Shown piece by piece: positions 27,426 through 36,612 of a stretch of DNA of 64,000 bases (positions within the stretch are counted from its first letter, which is position 1; every line of letters begins with the position of its first letter). The notes beneath the pieces are model-generated. The model saw nothing but the letters and a program-made list of their open reading frames with translations. It had not been told where the DNA came from and searched no databases. A program made the translations under genes and the position numbers. The DNA is from Terrimonas ginsenosidimutans (GTDB lineage Bacteria > Bacteroidota > Bacteroidia > Chitinophagales > Chitinophagaceae): positions 62,001 to 126,000 of the forward strand of contig NZ_JAKLTR010000002.1 in the NCBI RefSeq assembly GCF_022012415.1, written 5' to 3'.

Positions 27426-28778
27426 TTATTTAGGGAACTGAATGGCGCTATCGTTCAACTCGTATTTGTTTGTCTCCAGTAGTTTGTACATCTCAGCACC
27501 TGCAAGCAATACAGGGCCATAGCTGTGTGCGGCAAATTTGTTTACCGGGCGGTGATAATAGAATGCCGGATCGAATCCCATGCCTGTGCCTACGCAAGTG
27601 CCTTCTACCTGTCCCGCCTCATTCACTTTTGTTGACACGGCATTCCATGCGAGGAGCAACATCGGTCCGTAGGCTTTTTTATCGATCCACCCGCGGTTGA
27701 TCGCGCGGGCGATGGAGTAGGTGTAAATGGCTGTGCAGGATGTTTCGAGATAAGAATCATTCCTGTCAAGCAATTGGTGCCAGAATCCTGTTCCGTCCTG
27801 TAATGCGGCGAGGCCTTTGATATGTGCACGCAGTAATTCAAGGATTGAATTTCTTCCCGGATGATTGACCGGTAATACCTCCAATAGTTCAACGATCGTC
27901 ATTAGTGCCCATCCGTTTGCGCGGCCCCAGTGAAACTCAGGATGAGGGTTCATGTCCTGCACCCATCCATGAATAAAAAGTCCTTTTTGTTTATTGAACA
28001 TTCTGCCGGAGAAGGCAAGTACCTGCTTCACGGCTTCGTCGTAATATTTTGTTTGACTGGTGAACTTACCCATTTGTGCAAGTGCAGGTACGCTCATGAA
28101 CAGATCATCCAGCCAGAGTGTGTTGGCGAAAGGGCGGTTCCTGGCCAATGTTCCGTCTTTGAAACGGTATTCTTTGGTCATGATGTAATTGATGTAATTG
28201 TCGATCATTGATCGCAGATCTGCTTTTACGCCAGCATTGATCGATTTGATCATGGCGGCACACATGGCGCCTGCGTCATCCAGGGCGTGTGGGTGAATGA
28301 CGGATTGTACAGGAGAAACAAGCCCCGCATTCATTTTTGATTGCTCTCTGTAGTAGGGTACAATATCGGCGATCAGTTGAAGGCGTTTCGCGGTGTAGTC
28401 ACTGAATTTACTGTCACCGGTCACCTGTGCCGCAAGCAGCATGCCTGCGTAAGTAACGCCCCACTCATAGCTAATGAGCCTGTAGTCTCCTTTTTCAAAA
28501 ATGGCATTGGTACCGGGATTTTTACGGTCCGTTATTTCTGTATTTGTTTCTTTGTTGACCAGTCTCGCGGGTGTTGTTTCATCCAGGTATTTATGTACTC
28601 TATCAAGTACTACTTTAATATCTGCCGGAGTGGTCTTTCCATATTGCGTGGGGTAATCCGGTTGCAGCATATGCAAAGGCGTGTTCCCGTCCTTCAGGTT
28701 TTTGTCGGAAGCGGATTGCGCCTGAATGAGAGTTGCGGCAAGCATTGCGGTAATTGTATGAAGTAGTTTTGTTTTCAT
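27426..28778 (-). CDS. GH88/GH105 unsaturated uronyl hydrolase, exported
   Basis: Removes an unsaturated (delta-4,5) uronic acid left at the non-reducing end by a polysaccharide lyase. 450 residues from the ATG at 28778 (another ATG nine bases upstream is possible), with a signal peptide ending near ATLIQAQS. It is an (alpha/alpha)6 barrel: NTLWLDDLFMSVPALAQMGK holds the putative catalytic Asp of this clan, HWGRANGWALMTIVELLEVLP the conserved W-x-R-G/A-N-GW motif, and GTGFWHQLLDRNDSYLETSCTAIYTYSIARAI and KFAAHSYGPVLLAGAEM follow. It lies 13 bases after the DUF4861 gene and 6 before iolJ, so glycan cleavage and inositol breakdown are on one transcript. Confidence 0.88.
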   Translation of the reverse strand: MKTKLLHTITAMLAATLIQAQSASDKNLKDGNTPLHMLQPDYPTQYGKTTPADIKVVLDRVHKYLDETTPARLVNKETNTEITDRKNPGTNAIFEKGDYRLISYEWGVTYAGMLLAAQVTGDSKFSDYTAKRLQLIADIVPYYREQSKMNAGLVSPVQSVIHPHALDDAGAMCAAMIKSINAGVKADLRSMIDNYINYIMTKEYRFKDGTLARNRPFANTLWLDDLFMSVPALAQMGKFTSQTKYYDEAVKQVLAFSGRMFNKQKGLFIHGWVQDMNPHPEFHWGRANGWALMTIVELLEVLPVNHPGRNSILELLRAHIKGLAALQDGTGFWHQLLDRNDSYLETSCTAIYTYSIARAINRGWIDKKAYGPMLLLAWNAVSTKVNEAGQVEGTCVGTGMGFDPAFYYHRPVNKFAAHSYGPVLLAGAEMYKLLETNKYELNDSAIQFPK

Positions 28779-28790
28779 TTCTCCCATCGT

Positions 28791-30062
28791 TTAGTTAACC
28801 GTGATCTTTAGTACTGCGTCAATTTGCCTGGCGAGGTTGGATACATAGTTCCTGAAATAGGCTGGATCTCTAAATCCAGGGTCGCTCAGTTCCCATGCTG
28901 CTACAGCATAGTAGGTGAGGGGTTGGTTGTTTTTTATGTTCATTTTCGCCAGGAAAGTATTGGATAACTTCCCCTGTTTTGGTGCTTCAAAGAATCCGGC
29001 GTATTGTTCTTTCGGGACGATCAGCGCCATGCCCATATACCAGGTCTTGTTGATCGATTGCTGGTCATGCGTTAATAATACGATCCACCTATCATTGATA
29101 GGGATCTCTTCAGCGGCTTTCATAGTGTTTGAATTGACCAGTCCGATCAGTAAGGTGTCGGTCGATTGTATTGCCTGCAGGTTAACGGTGTTTTGAAATG
29201 CGTACATACCTGGCCAGATACTGGTTGTTGTTTTTACCCGGTAATTTCTTTCGAGAGGCTTCCAGTTGCGGTAATCGAATTCAAGGATCGAACGGATCTT
29301 ACCATTCGAAATGATATTGCAGATCGTGGAGTCTACATTGTTCAGCGAATCCTGTTCGGTTACACCAAGTCTTGTCAGGCTGTCTCCTGCTTTAAGAGAA
29401 ATGCCGCCAATGCCCACAGAATTTCCCACACCGAGAATATCCATTCCCCATTCCTTCATTTCGCTGTAGTTGTTTTCTGTGTACCCGTCTTTCCCAATGC
29501 CAATACTGTCGGATGTGATATAGGATACTTTCTTTCCGTAAACGTCGATCGAGTTTCTTCCGTCGAGATAAATGCGGAACCCTACTTTGTCATTCTCCCA
29601 GGTCGGGCCATCGGTTTGGTAGTGCTGGTAGCCGATCACACCGGGAAGCTGATCGGCGTAGAATGTGTCGCTCAAAGCTGGTTTAACAATACTATTTTCT
29701 GTTTGTCTTACGCCAAAGCGGATATGGGCTTTGGGTGTTGTTTTTACAGGAACCTCTGTCCATGCTAAGGTGAACTGTCTTTCTTCACCGGCTTTAAAGT
29801 CTGCCACAAAGAATAGTTCATCCCAGTTCCCATCACCGTCAAGGTCATCCAGCTGTGATGGGATCGTATCTCCATTATTTGTCGTGATCAATGGAAAGCC
29901 GGACGGATTGCCCGGCAACTGGCTTCTTAGCACGATCACTGGTTTACTTTTCAAGTATTCCGTTGAAGTGTTGTTGACATTGATCGTATTGTTACTGCCG
30001 CTGCTGCTTTTGCATGCAGCAGCCAGTACCATCAGGCATAGAGGTATCAGTCTCCTGTTCAT
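28791..30062 (-). CDS. DUF4861-family lipoprotein, probably a glycan-locus accessory protein
   Basis: 423 residues with a lipobox (CLMVLAAACKSS, Cys near 17). The DUF4861 pattern is recognisable: QLDDLDGDGNWDELFFVADF near the N-terminus, GVIGYQHYQTDGPTWENDKVGFRIYLDGRNSIDVYGK, an EMKEWGMDILGVGNSVGIGG segment, and the C-terminal YYAVAAWELSDPGFRD. Such proteins are often encoded beside GH88/GH105 hydrolases in Bacteroidota glycan loci; no reaction is proven to my knowledge. The strand-rich sequence suggests a beta-sandwich that could bind or cleave a uronic-acid glycan. It lies between the lyase-like gene and GH105 on the minus strand with short gaps (45 and 12 bases). Confidence 0.75.
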   Translation of the reverse strand: MNRRLIPLCLMVLAAACKSSSGSNNTINVNNTSTEYLKSKPVIVLRSQLPGNPSGFPLITTNNGDTIPSQLDDLDGDGNWDELFFVADFKAGEERQFTLAWTEVPVKTTPKAHIRFGVRQTENSIVKPALSDTFYADQLPGVIGYQHYQTDGPTWENDKVGFRIYLDGRNSIDVYGKKVSYITSDSIGIGKDGYTENNYSEMKEWGMDILGVGNSVGIGGISLKAGDSLTRLGVTEQDSLNNVDSTICNIISNGKIRSILEFDYRNWKPLERNYRVKTTTSIWPGMYAFQNTVNLQAIQSTDTLLIGLVNSNTMKAAEEIPINDRWIVLLTHDQQSINKTWYMGMALIVPKEQYAGFFEAPKQGKLSNTFLAKMNIKNNQPLTYYAVAAWELSDPGFRDPAYFRNYVSNLARQIDAVLKITVN

Positions 30063-30107
30063 AGCGATGTTTCAGAAGTTAATCGAGTCAGTCTTTATAG
30101 TGGTTTG

Positions 30108-31949
30108 TTAACTCAGTTTCAGCGTATGTTTGAAGGGGGTGTTTCCTGTGAGATAAACGTACATTCCTTTAGTTCTCAGGCTGCCAAAATGTGTACTGTA
30201 TCGTTCTCCTTCGAGGCCGCGTACTGCTCTGACACTTCCCGTGCCGGGTCCAAATGTGATCTTGTCATTGCCGAATTCGTAACTGCCTTCTCCAGTGGTG
30301 AGAAAACTGTTTGGCTCTCCCGGTGTATTTGCTGTATTCCTTCCATAATTGCTTTCGTAAGGAGAGGCATTCTGGTTTTCCGGTGCTGTGGTGACACCGG
30401 AGAGTTTGCCACCTTCGTTAAAGCAAAGTTCAATGGTTACGCTAACGCCTTCCGGCCCTGTTACTTCAAAGTCGAGTTGAACGGCTCCGTTATTTTCAGT
30501 CAGGGTTACTTTTGATTCCAATGATTTTACATTGCTGACAGGGCGATTGGAGAAGTCCATCTTATTCCAGAAGCGATCGTCGATGCTAGGTGATAGTTTG
30601 TAGTCGCCATCTTTCTTCCGTTTGTCTTTTGGCAACGGCTGATAATACGGCGCGGTAAGTTTTCGGTACAATACATATTTGTTTCCCTCTTTTTTCATCC
30701 CGTCGCTATAGAAATATCCCATGCTGAAGAACGAAGAAGACAGGCGCATGTATTTGAGGATTGCTTTTCCCTTTCTGTATGCAAAGAAATTCGGACTATT
30801 GGATCTGCCGGAAGCAATGATCGTCGGAAGATCGCATCCGCCAAAAAGTGTTACTGTTGTATCGTTGCGGCGTATGCGTAAGAGGCTTGAAGTGGTGAAT
30901 AGCTTCTCGAAATTAACCGGTAATTCTGTAGCCTTTGGCAGTTGCTGTTGCAGTACAGGATTTTCGAGGAAGTCATAGATCCTGTTATTGATAATGTCTT
31001 TATCAAAGCCTGGCAGTGTTTCGATGAATTTGGCAACTGCGGCAAACATTCCATTGTTTTGTTTGATCGCGAGATAACGGTAATGCAGATAAAACGCCAT
31101 GATGCTTTTGGATGACCATTGATCCTGGCGGCGTGAGTCGTTCACGGTCAGGTCTCCGTTCGGATCCATGTAATAGTAAGCCATGTCGAGATTTTTTCTG
31201 GCATAGTCGAACATGGCGGGTCTGTTCAGTAAACGGCCGAGTGTGATCATGGAATTGTTTTCAACATCCGCATAATTCTGGCTTCTTTCCGGATAGTGGC
31301 CGTCCTTATCCTGGAACACGCCTTCTCCCAGCCAGTCTTCGATGCGGGTGAGATATCTTTTATCGGGATACAGTTCATTCAATCTTGCGAGTACCTGGCA
31401 AACGACCCAACGGTGATTCGGCGTGTGCACGCCTCCATGGATCAGTGCTTCGCCAACTTTCTGCGAGAACTTTTTGATCTGGCCATTGATCTCTTTCATT
31501 GACGCGGAATTGTCTTTTTGCAGGATGTAGGCGCCACAGGTCAGTGATTCCATCAGGAAGGCAGTATCCGGTGGTGACTCCAGGTTGCCTGCATTCAGCG
31601 TTCCATCCTCGGATTGATGTTCAAGCAGTGTGTTGGTCAGCTTTTGCAGATGGTCGACTACTTTGGCATCATGATAATATTTGGAGCCGGGTGATGCGAA
31701 GGCTGATGCAATGAACGCGAAATCCTGACCCAGTGCGCGGCCGGCACCAACACGCCCTGCCTGCAGAATGGTTCCTACTCTGGTGTCGTTGGCTGCGACG
31801 AGGCTGTCCATGAAAGCGGTATCCACGTCGCCACCCTGACCGGTTGACTGCGCGAAAGAAAGCAGCGGACTTCCGAATTGGGCAAGTGCGACCAAAGCGC
31901 TTGCCTTCATTGATGTTTTAAGGAATTCGTTTCTGTTTATATTTTTCAT
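30108..31949 (-). CDS. Secreted protein with alpha/alpha-toroid plus beta-sandwich layout, possible polysaccharide lyase (family not assigned)
   Basis: 613 residues with an export signal (FLKTSMKASALVALAQFG, cleavage near SFAQS) that has a degenerate twin-arginine look (NRNEFLK). Residues about 50-330 are rich in amphipathic helices with aromatics (HTPNHRWVVCQVLARLNELYP, YPERSQNYADVENNSMITLGRLL, QWSSKSIMAFYLHYRYLAIK), as in alpha/alpha toroids; the rest (about 340-613) is strand-rich (FGGCDLPTIIASGRSNSPNF). This two-part layout resembles heparinase II/III-type or PL8/PL12-like lyases. I cannot place it in a numbered family, and the catalytic residues (candidates His and Tyr in HTPNHRW and SQNYADVENN) are guesses. 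The neighbouring GH105 acts on lyase products, which supports a lyase role. Confidence 0.6.
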   Translation of the reverse strand: MKNINRNEFLKTSMKASALVALAQFGSPLLSFAQSTGQGGDVDTAFMDSLVAANDTRVGTILQAGRVGAGRALGQDFAFIASAFASPGSKYYHDAKVVDHLQKLTNTLLEHQSEDGTLNAGNLESPPDTAFLMESLTCGAYILQKDNSASMKEINGQIKKFSQKVGEALIHGGVHTPNHRWVVCQVLARLNELYPDKRYLTRIEDWLGEGVFQDKDGHYPERSQNYADVENNSMITLGRLLNRPAMFDYARKNLDMAYYYMDPNGDLTVNDSRRQDQWSSKSIMAFYLHYRYLAIKQNNGMFAAVAKFIETLPGFDKDIINNRIYDFLENPVLQQQLPKATELPVNFEKLFTTSSLLRIRRNDTTVTLFGGCDLPTIIASGRSNSPNFFAYRKGKAILKYMRLSSSFFSMGYFYSDGMKKEGNKYVLYRKLTAPYYQPLPKDKRKKDGDYKLSPSIDDRFWNKMDFSNRPVSNVKSLESKVTLTENNGAVQLDFEVTGPEGVSVTIELCFNEGGKLSGVTTAPENQNASPYESNYGRNTANTPGEPNSFLTTGEGSYEFGNDKITFGPGTGSVRAVRGLEGERYSTHFGSLRTKGMYVYLTGNTPFKHTLKLS

Positions 31950-32008
31950 AAATGATTTATTTCAAAAGTTTCAGGATAATTCAGCGGTAGCAGCCTGGTG
32001 GCCGTCTA

Positions 32009-33631
32009 TCATTGATAGCCGGGGTTTTGGATAAGCATTGGGTTTAATACAAAAGCGTTTGTTGGAATGGGGAAGATACGGCGGTATGTTTCATTGTTTG
32101 TTTTGAAGCCCCATGCGCCTTCAAATTTGCCAAAGCGGATCATGTCATTTCTGTGCCATGTTTCGTGAACAAATTCGCGCGCTCTTTCTGTATAAATATA
32201 GTCGAGATTAACAGTTGCAAGCGGTGCGGATGTTGAACGCTCTGCACGTAACATATTTGCCAGAGACAGCGCTGTGTGGCCGAGCGTGGCTGTCCCGCCG
32301 CGCAGGATCGATTCCGCTTTCATCAACAGGATGTCGGAGTAGCGGAAGATCGGCATGTCATTGTTCTGGTTGCGTGAGATCGATGTACTGTCAGGGTAAA
32401 ATTTATTACAGCGATAGCCCATATTCCAGCCGATCTCATCATTGCCAACGTCAAACGTAGCAGCGTTCAGGCGAAGTACGATGTTCGGTGTGAGGTTCAC
32501 ATGATAGGCGTATGCCGCTGAGCCATCGGATCCGGTATAAGTGAAGTCGTAACCTTTTTTTGTAGTGTTGACGATGATCGGCTGACCTGCATGGTTGTAT
32601 TGCAGCCCTGTCAGCCACATTCCGTTCCGCACATCGCCAGGGTCGTTAAAGTGTGCGTAAAATTCAGGCAAGGTGCTTTCAGGTCCTTCGGGTGTATAGG
32701 GGAGGGAGTACTTGGTTCTCATTGAACGGGGAACATCATATCTCGCGCGATACATCATGCCGTTTGTTCCAGGAGAAGGAAGTGCTGTCGGGTCAAACGG
32801 AATGGCGAAAATGAATTCCTTCATCTGCGGACCATTGTTCGGATAGAACATCCGCAGGTAAGAACTTCTTGGCTCAAGTGCATATCTGCCGGATTGAATG
32901 ATGCTATCGCAGGCGATAATAGCATCGTTGTAGCGCGCAGTTCCGGTGTAATATTCTGCATTTAGATACATTTTGGCAAGAAGGGCAAATGCTGTGTATC
33001 TGTTGGCCCGGCCGTAAGTGGTGACACCCGCCGCAGGGTTGAGATAGGGTAATGCGGCTTTTACTTCGCTTTCTATGAAGTTGAATACTTCTGCCCGTGG
33101 CACGTTAGCTCTTGGTTTGAAATCTCCATAAAGTGTGTCAAGCGGCAGATTCCCGAAGAGATCCATCATCATATAATATCCCATTGCTCTCATTGTTCTC
33201 AGCTCGCTGATATTTGAGTTCTTCGAGGCGCCTTCAGGCATGGTTTGTCTGAGAATAGAAATCGCCTGGTTGCTCGTTCCGATAAGCCGGGAAAGGTAGT
33301 TCCAGCAAGTGCTGGTGAAACCATGGTCGCGGTTCCAGTCGTGATAATGGAGCATCCGGTAGTTCTGGTTGTCATACCAGTTGCCACCGCGTGCAGGCAT
33401 GATCGCTTCATCACTGCTGAGTGATTGTTCGAACCAATAGGCTACGCCGAAGTCAGAACGCAGTGCTGTATAAACCGGCCCGATCGCCTGGGTGTATTGA
33501 GCATCATTCTGAGGGAATACGTTTGGAGTAAGCTCCGTGGTGATCGGGACATCGATCTTATGGCAGGAGCTCAGGACGCTGATCAACAGTACCGGTGTGA
33601 GCAAGTATCTTATGATTCTTTTCATATACAT
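32009..33631 (-). CDS. SusD/RagB family glycan-binding lipoprotein
   Basis: 540 residues with a lipobox (LLISVLSSCHKID). Surface glycan-binding partner of the SusC encoded 23 bases upstream. SusD features: FEQSLSSDEAIMPARGGNWYDNQNY, ISELRTMRAMGYYMMMDLFGNLPLDT, FRYSDILLMKAESILRGG, YIYTERAREFVHETWHRNDMIRFGKFEG and the ending RRIFPIPTNAFVLNPMLIQN. A second in-frame ATG six bases inside (33625) is an equally good start. It heads, with SusC, the minus-strand block that continues into glycan-cleaving and inositol genes. Confidence 0.94.
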   Translation of the reverse strand: MYMKRIIRYLLTPVLLISVLSSCHKIDVPITTELTPNVFPQNDAQYTQAIGPVYTALRSDFGVAYWFEQSLSSDEAIMPARGGNWYDNQNYRMLHYHDWNRDHGFTSTCWNYLSRLIGTSNQAISILRQTMPEGASKNSNISELRTMRAMGYYMMMDLFGNLPLDTLYGDFKPRANVPRAEVFNFIESEVKAALPYLNPAAGVTTYGRANRYTAFALLAKMYLNAEYYTGTARYNDAIIACDSIIQSGRYALEPRSSYLRMFYPNNGPQMKEFIFAIPFDPTALPSPGTNGMMYRARYDVPRSMRTKYSLPYTPEGPESTLPEFYAHFNDPGDVRNGMWLTGLQYNHAGQPIIVNTTKKGYDFTYTGSDGSAAYAYHVNLTPNIVLRLNAATFDVGNDEIGWNMGYRCNKFYPDSTSISRNQNNDMPIFRYSDILLMKAESILRGGTATLGHTALSLANMLRAERSTSAPLATVNLDYIYTERAREFVHETWHRNDMIRFGKFEGAWGFKTNNETYRRIFPIPTNAFVLNPMLIQNPGYQ

Positions 33632-33654
33632 GAATTTGAATTCAGTTAATAGTT

Positions 33655-36612
33655 TTAGAAGGTTACGTTAACGCCAAGCAATATGGTCCGTGTGCGCGGA
33701 TAGAAATTGTTGTTGTCGTAACCCGGAGCAAGACCTCCCTGGCTGATCTCCGGATCAATACCTGTATAATTGGTGATCACAAACAGGTTATTGCCGGATA
33801 CATATGCGCGGATATTGCGGATATGCGGCCCAAGGTTGCGGAAGGTGTAAGCGAGAGTGGCATTGTCCAGGCGGACATAATTGCCGCTTTCAATAAAACG
33901 GGAAGAATACCTGAACACGTTTACATCGTTAACAGATTCTGCAGCCGCGTCTTTCAGGATATTGCTGTACTGTGCGGTGCTTGGGCGGAACAGGTCTGCA
34001 CGCGTTGCATTGAAGATCTTATTGCCAAAACAACCACGGAAGAAGAAGTTCAGATCGATGTTGCCATAACTGAATGAGTTCGACCAGCCGGCCAGCAATT
34101 TTGGCTGCGGGCTGCCGAGGTATTTGTAATCGCTGCCGATCAGGGGTGTCAGCGTCAGCACGCCTTTATTATCGTAATACTGGGACACACCATTTGCGTT
34201 TTTACCTGCATAGTCGAGTGTGAAGAACTGTCCTACAGGTTTGCCGGATTTAAGGATCTGGATACTGCTTCCTGTTTGTCCCTGTCCGTTTGGTGAAGTG
34301 ATCCTGACTGAATCTCCTCCCGCAAACAGTGGGTTTGTAAGGCTCGTGATCTCGTTGCGGTTATGCGCAAGGTTGATGCTGGTGTTCCATTTGAACTTGC
34401 TTGTGCTTACGGGAGTAGCTGTCAATGTAAGTTCAATTCCCTTATTGTTCATGCTACCGCCATTTGCAGTGATACGGCCGGTTGGGATCAGGGCGGGATT
34501 TACATTGTATCCGTAGATCATCCCTGTTGTGTTTTTGTCATACACTTCAAGAGAACCGGAGATCTTACCTTTGAGTAAGGCGAAATCGAGACCGATATTG
34601 GTCATGCTTGTTCTTTCCCATTCCAGCTCAGGATTATCTGCCTGAGTTGGCCCATATGCCGCCGTTTGCGTACCATTACTATAGAATGTGCCAAGACTGC
34701 CGGACATGATCTGTGCGGTATAGGCATTGAATCCAGTTGAGTTACCTGTTACGCCATAGCTTGCGCGTAATTTCAGGTCAGAGAACAGTGTTTGATTCTT
34801 CATGAAATCTTCCTGGATGATCCTCCAGGATGCGCCGACAGAAGGGAAGTAGCCCCACTGGTTATTCGCACCGAATACAGAGCTTCCATCACGGCGAACC
34901 GAAGCCTGAAGAAGATACTTGTTCCTGAAGTTATAGTTCACCCGCGCAAAATCCGAGATCAGGCGAACTTCCTGGTAAATGCCATCAGCGCCGAAGTCGA
35001 CACGGAAAGGCCCGATCGCATAAGGATTACTTAAAGCAAGGTTGTTATATCCGATATTGTCTACAGGGAAATTAGTACTGGTTGTCTGAAAGCCTTCGCC
35101 AATAATGCTTTCCTGCCAGGAGTAACCGAGAACGGCATTCAGGCTGTGTTCTCCGAAACGTTTATTCCAGGTCAGAAATGTTTCAAGCGTTTTGACCGTG
35201 TTCTGATAAGAATTTCTTAATGCCAGGCCATTGGTGCCGAAGTTGGCAAGGGCACTGTATTTGGAGAAATACGCATTGTAATATTCGCCGAGCAGGCGGT
35301 TGGAATTCTGATAGGAGATATTTACATCGTAAGTCAGGTCAAATGGAAGTTTCACGTTCGTATTGAAGCTTCCGATCAGCGTGTTTGTTTTCAATTTTGA
35401 CTGGCTTTGCTCCATCATTGCTACAGGATTGTAAGAGTTCACTGTAGCAAAGTTTTCAAAATAAGTCCCATCTGCATTTTTGACCGGGGATACAGGAAGG
35501 TATCGGATCATTTGTGTGAGAACGGTATTGAGATAAGGCACATTGTTCGCAACGCTGTTAGAGTTGCTTACCATCAGGCTGAATTTTACTTTATCGTTGA
35601 TGGCCATCTGATCAAGTGCGAGACGGACGATCACGCGGTCGAGATCGCTGAAACGCATGATACCTTCTTTTTTTGCATAGTTGATGCTTGCGCTGTAGAC
35701 TGTTTTTTCGGTACCGCCGCTAATAGAGAGGTTGTGGTTGTGCGATGTTGCGGAAGATTGCTGCACTTCTTTCTGCCAGTCTGTAAATGCGCCTTTATCA
35801 TCTGCCGGCGTGAAAGCCTGGCCGTTTGCTGTGAGCAGGCCACGGAGTTCGTCGGAGTTCATCATCTCCAGTCTTTTTGCTACTTTCTCAAAGCCGACAT
35901 ATCCCGCATAAGAGACAGTTGCCTGGCCTTTCCTTCCTTTTTTCGTCGTTACCATGATCACTCCATTGGCTGCCCGGTTACCGTAGATCGCTGTTGCCGC
36001 AGCGTCTTTCAATACATCAAACGTGGCAATATCGTCCGGGGCGAGAATGGAAATATCTGCGCCCGGTATTCCATCGATGACGTAGAAGGGCGACTGTGAA
36101 CTGTTCAGCGTGGAAGCGCCCCGGAGGATCACGGCAGCGGGTGCGTTCGGGTTGCCGCTGGCGGTAATGTTCAGACCGGCTACTTTGCCCTGTAACAATT
36201 GTGCGGGATCAACGATCGCACCACGGTTGAATTCGTCCGGTTTAACGGTCGTGATGGCGCTCGTTAATTGTTTCCTGTTTTGATTACCATAGCCGATCAC
36301 GACTACATCACTGAGTGTGGTAGTCGTATCTGTAAGGGATATATTGACAACCGTTCGATCGCCAACATTGATCTCTTCCGTCCGATAGTTTACTGAGGTA
36401 AACACCAGTATTGAACCGGTGGGTAAGGAGATGGCATAATTCCCCTGATCATTAGTGACCGTGGCATTGCCTGTTCCTTTTTGCGTAACGGTTACACCGG
36501 GTACGACCGTACCATTGGTGGCGGTTACTCTTCCTGTAACGGCGCGTTGCTGTGCAGAGGCGCCCATGAACAGGAAGCTCATTAGCAGTAGAAAGGTGAT
36601 TTTACTTTTCAT
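33655..36612 (-). CDS. SusC/RagA family TonB-dependent outer-membrane receptor
   Basis: 985 residues from the ATG at 36612; the frame extends 19 codons upstream but MKSKITFLLLMSFLFMGASAQQ is the clear signal peptide. Then a carboxypeptidase-D-like domain (VTGRVTATNGTVVPGVTVTQ ... FTSVNYRTEEINVG), a TonB box region (TLSDVVVIGYGNQNRKQL), the plug (AQLLQGKVAGLNI, AAVILRGASTLNSSQSPFYVIDG, DATAIYGNRAANGVIMVTTKKG-like segment) and a barrel ending GVNVTF. No STN domain. It is the first gene of a minus-strand block of fourteen genes that ends with the symporter. The upstream region carries two CG-centred palindromes that may be operators. Confidence 0.95.
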   Translation of the reverse strand: MKSKITFLLLMSFLFMGASAQQRAVTGRVTATNGTVVPGVTVTQKGTGNATVTNDQGNYAISLPTGSILVFTSVNYRTEEINVGDRTVVNISLTDTTTTLSDVVVIGYGNQNRKQLTSAITTVKPDEFNRGAIVDPAQLLQGKVAGLNITASGNPNAPAAVILRGASTLNSSQSPFYVIDGIPGADISILAPDDIATFDVLKDAAATAIYGNRAANGVIMVTTKKGRKGQATVSYAGYVGFEKVAKRLEMMNSDELRGLLTANGQAFTPADDKGAFTDWQKEVQQSSATSHNHNLSISGGTEKTVYSASINYAKKEGIMRFSDLDRVIVRLALDQMAINDKVKFSLMVSNSNSVANNVPYLNTVLTQMIRYLPVSPVKNADGTYFENFATVNSYNPVAMMEQSQSKLKTNTLIGSFNTNVKLPFDLTYDVNISYQNSNRLLGEYYNAYFSKYSALANFGTNGLALRNSYQNTVKTLETFLTWNKRFGEHSLNAVLGYSWQESIIGEGFQTTSTNFPVDNIGYNNLALSNPYAIGPFRVDFGADGIYQEVRLISDFARVNYNFRNKYLLQASVRRDGSSVFGANNQWGYFPSVGASWRIIQEDFMKNQTLFSDLKLRASYGVTGNSTGFNAYTAQIMSGSLGTFYSNGTQTAAYGPTQADNPELEWERTSMTNIGLDFALLKGKISGSLEVYDKNTTGMIYGYNVNPALIPTGRITANGGSMNNKGIELTLTATPVSTSKFKWNTSINLAHNRNEITSLTNPLFAGGDSVRITSPNGQGQTGSSIQILKSGKPVGQFFTLDYAGKNANGVSQYYDNKGVLTLTPLIGSDYKYLGSPQPKLLAGWSNSFSYGNIDLNFFFRGCFGNKIFNATRADLFRPSTAQYSNILKDAAAESVNDVNVFRYSSRFIESGNYVRLDNATLAYTFRNLGPHIRNIRAYVSGNNLFVITNYTGIDPEISQGGLAPGYDNNNFYPRTRTILLGVNVTF

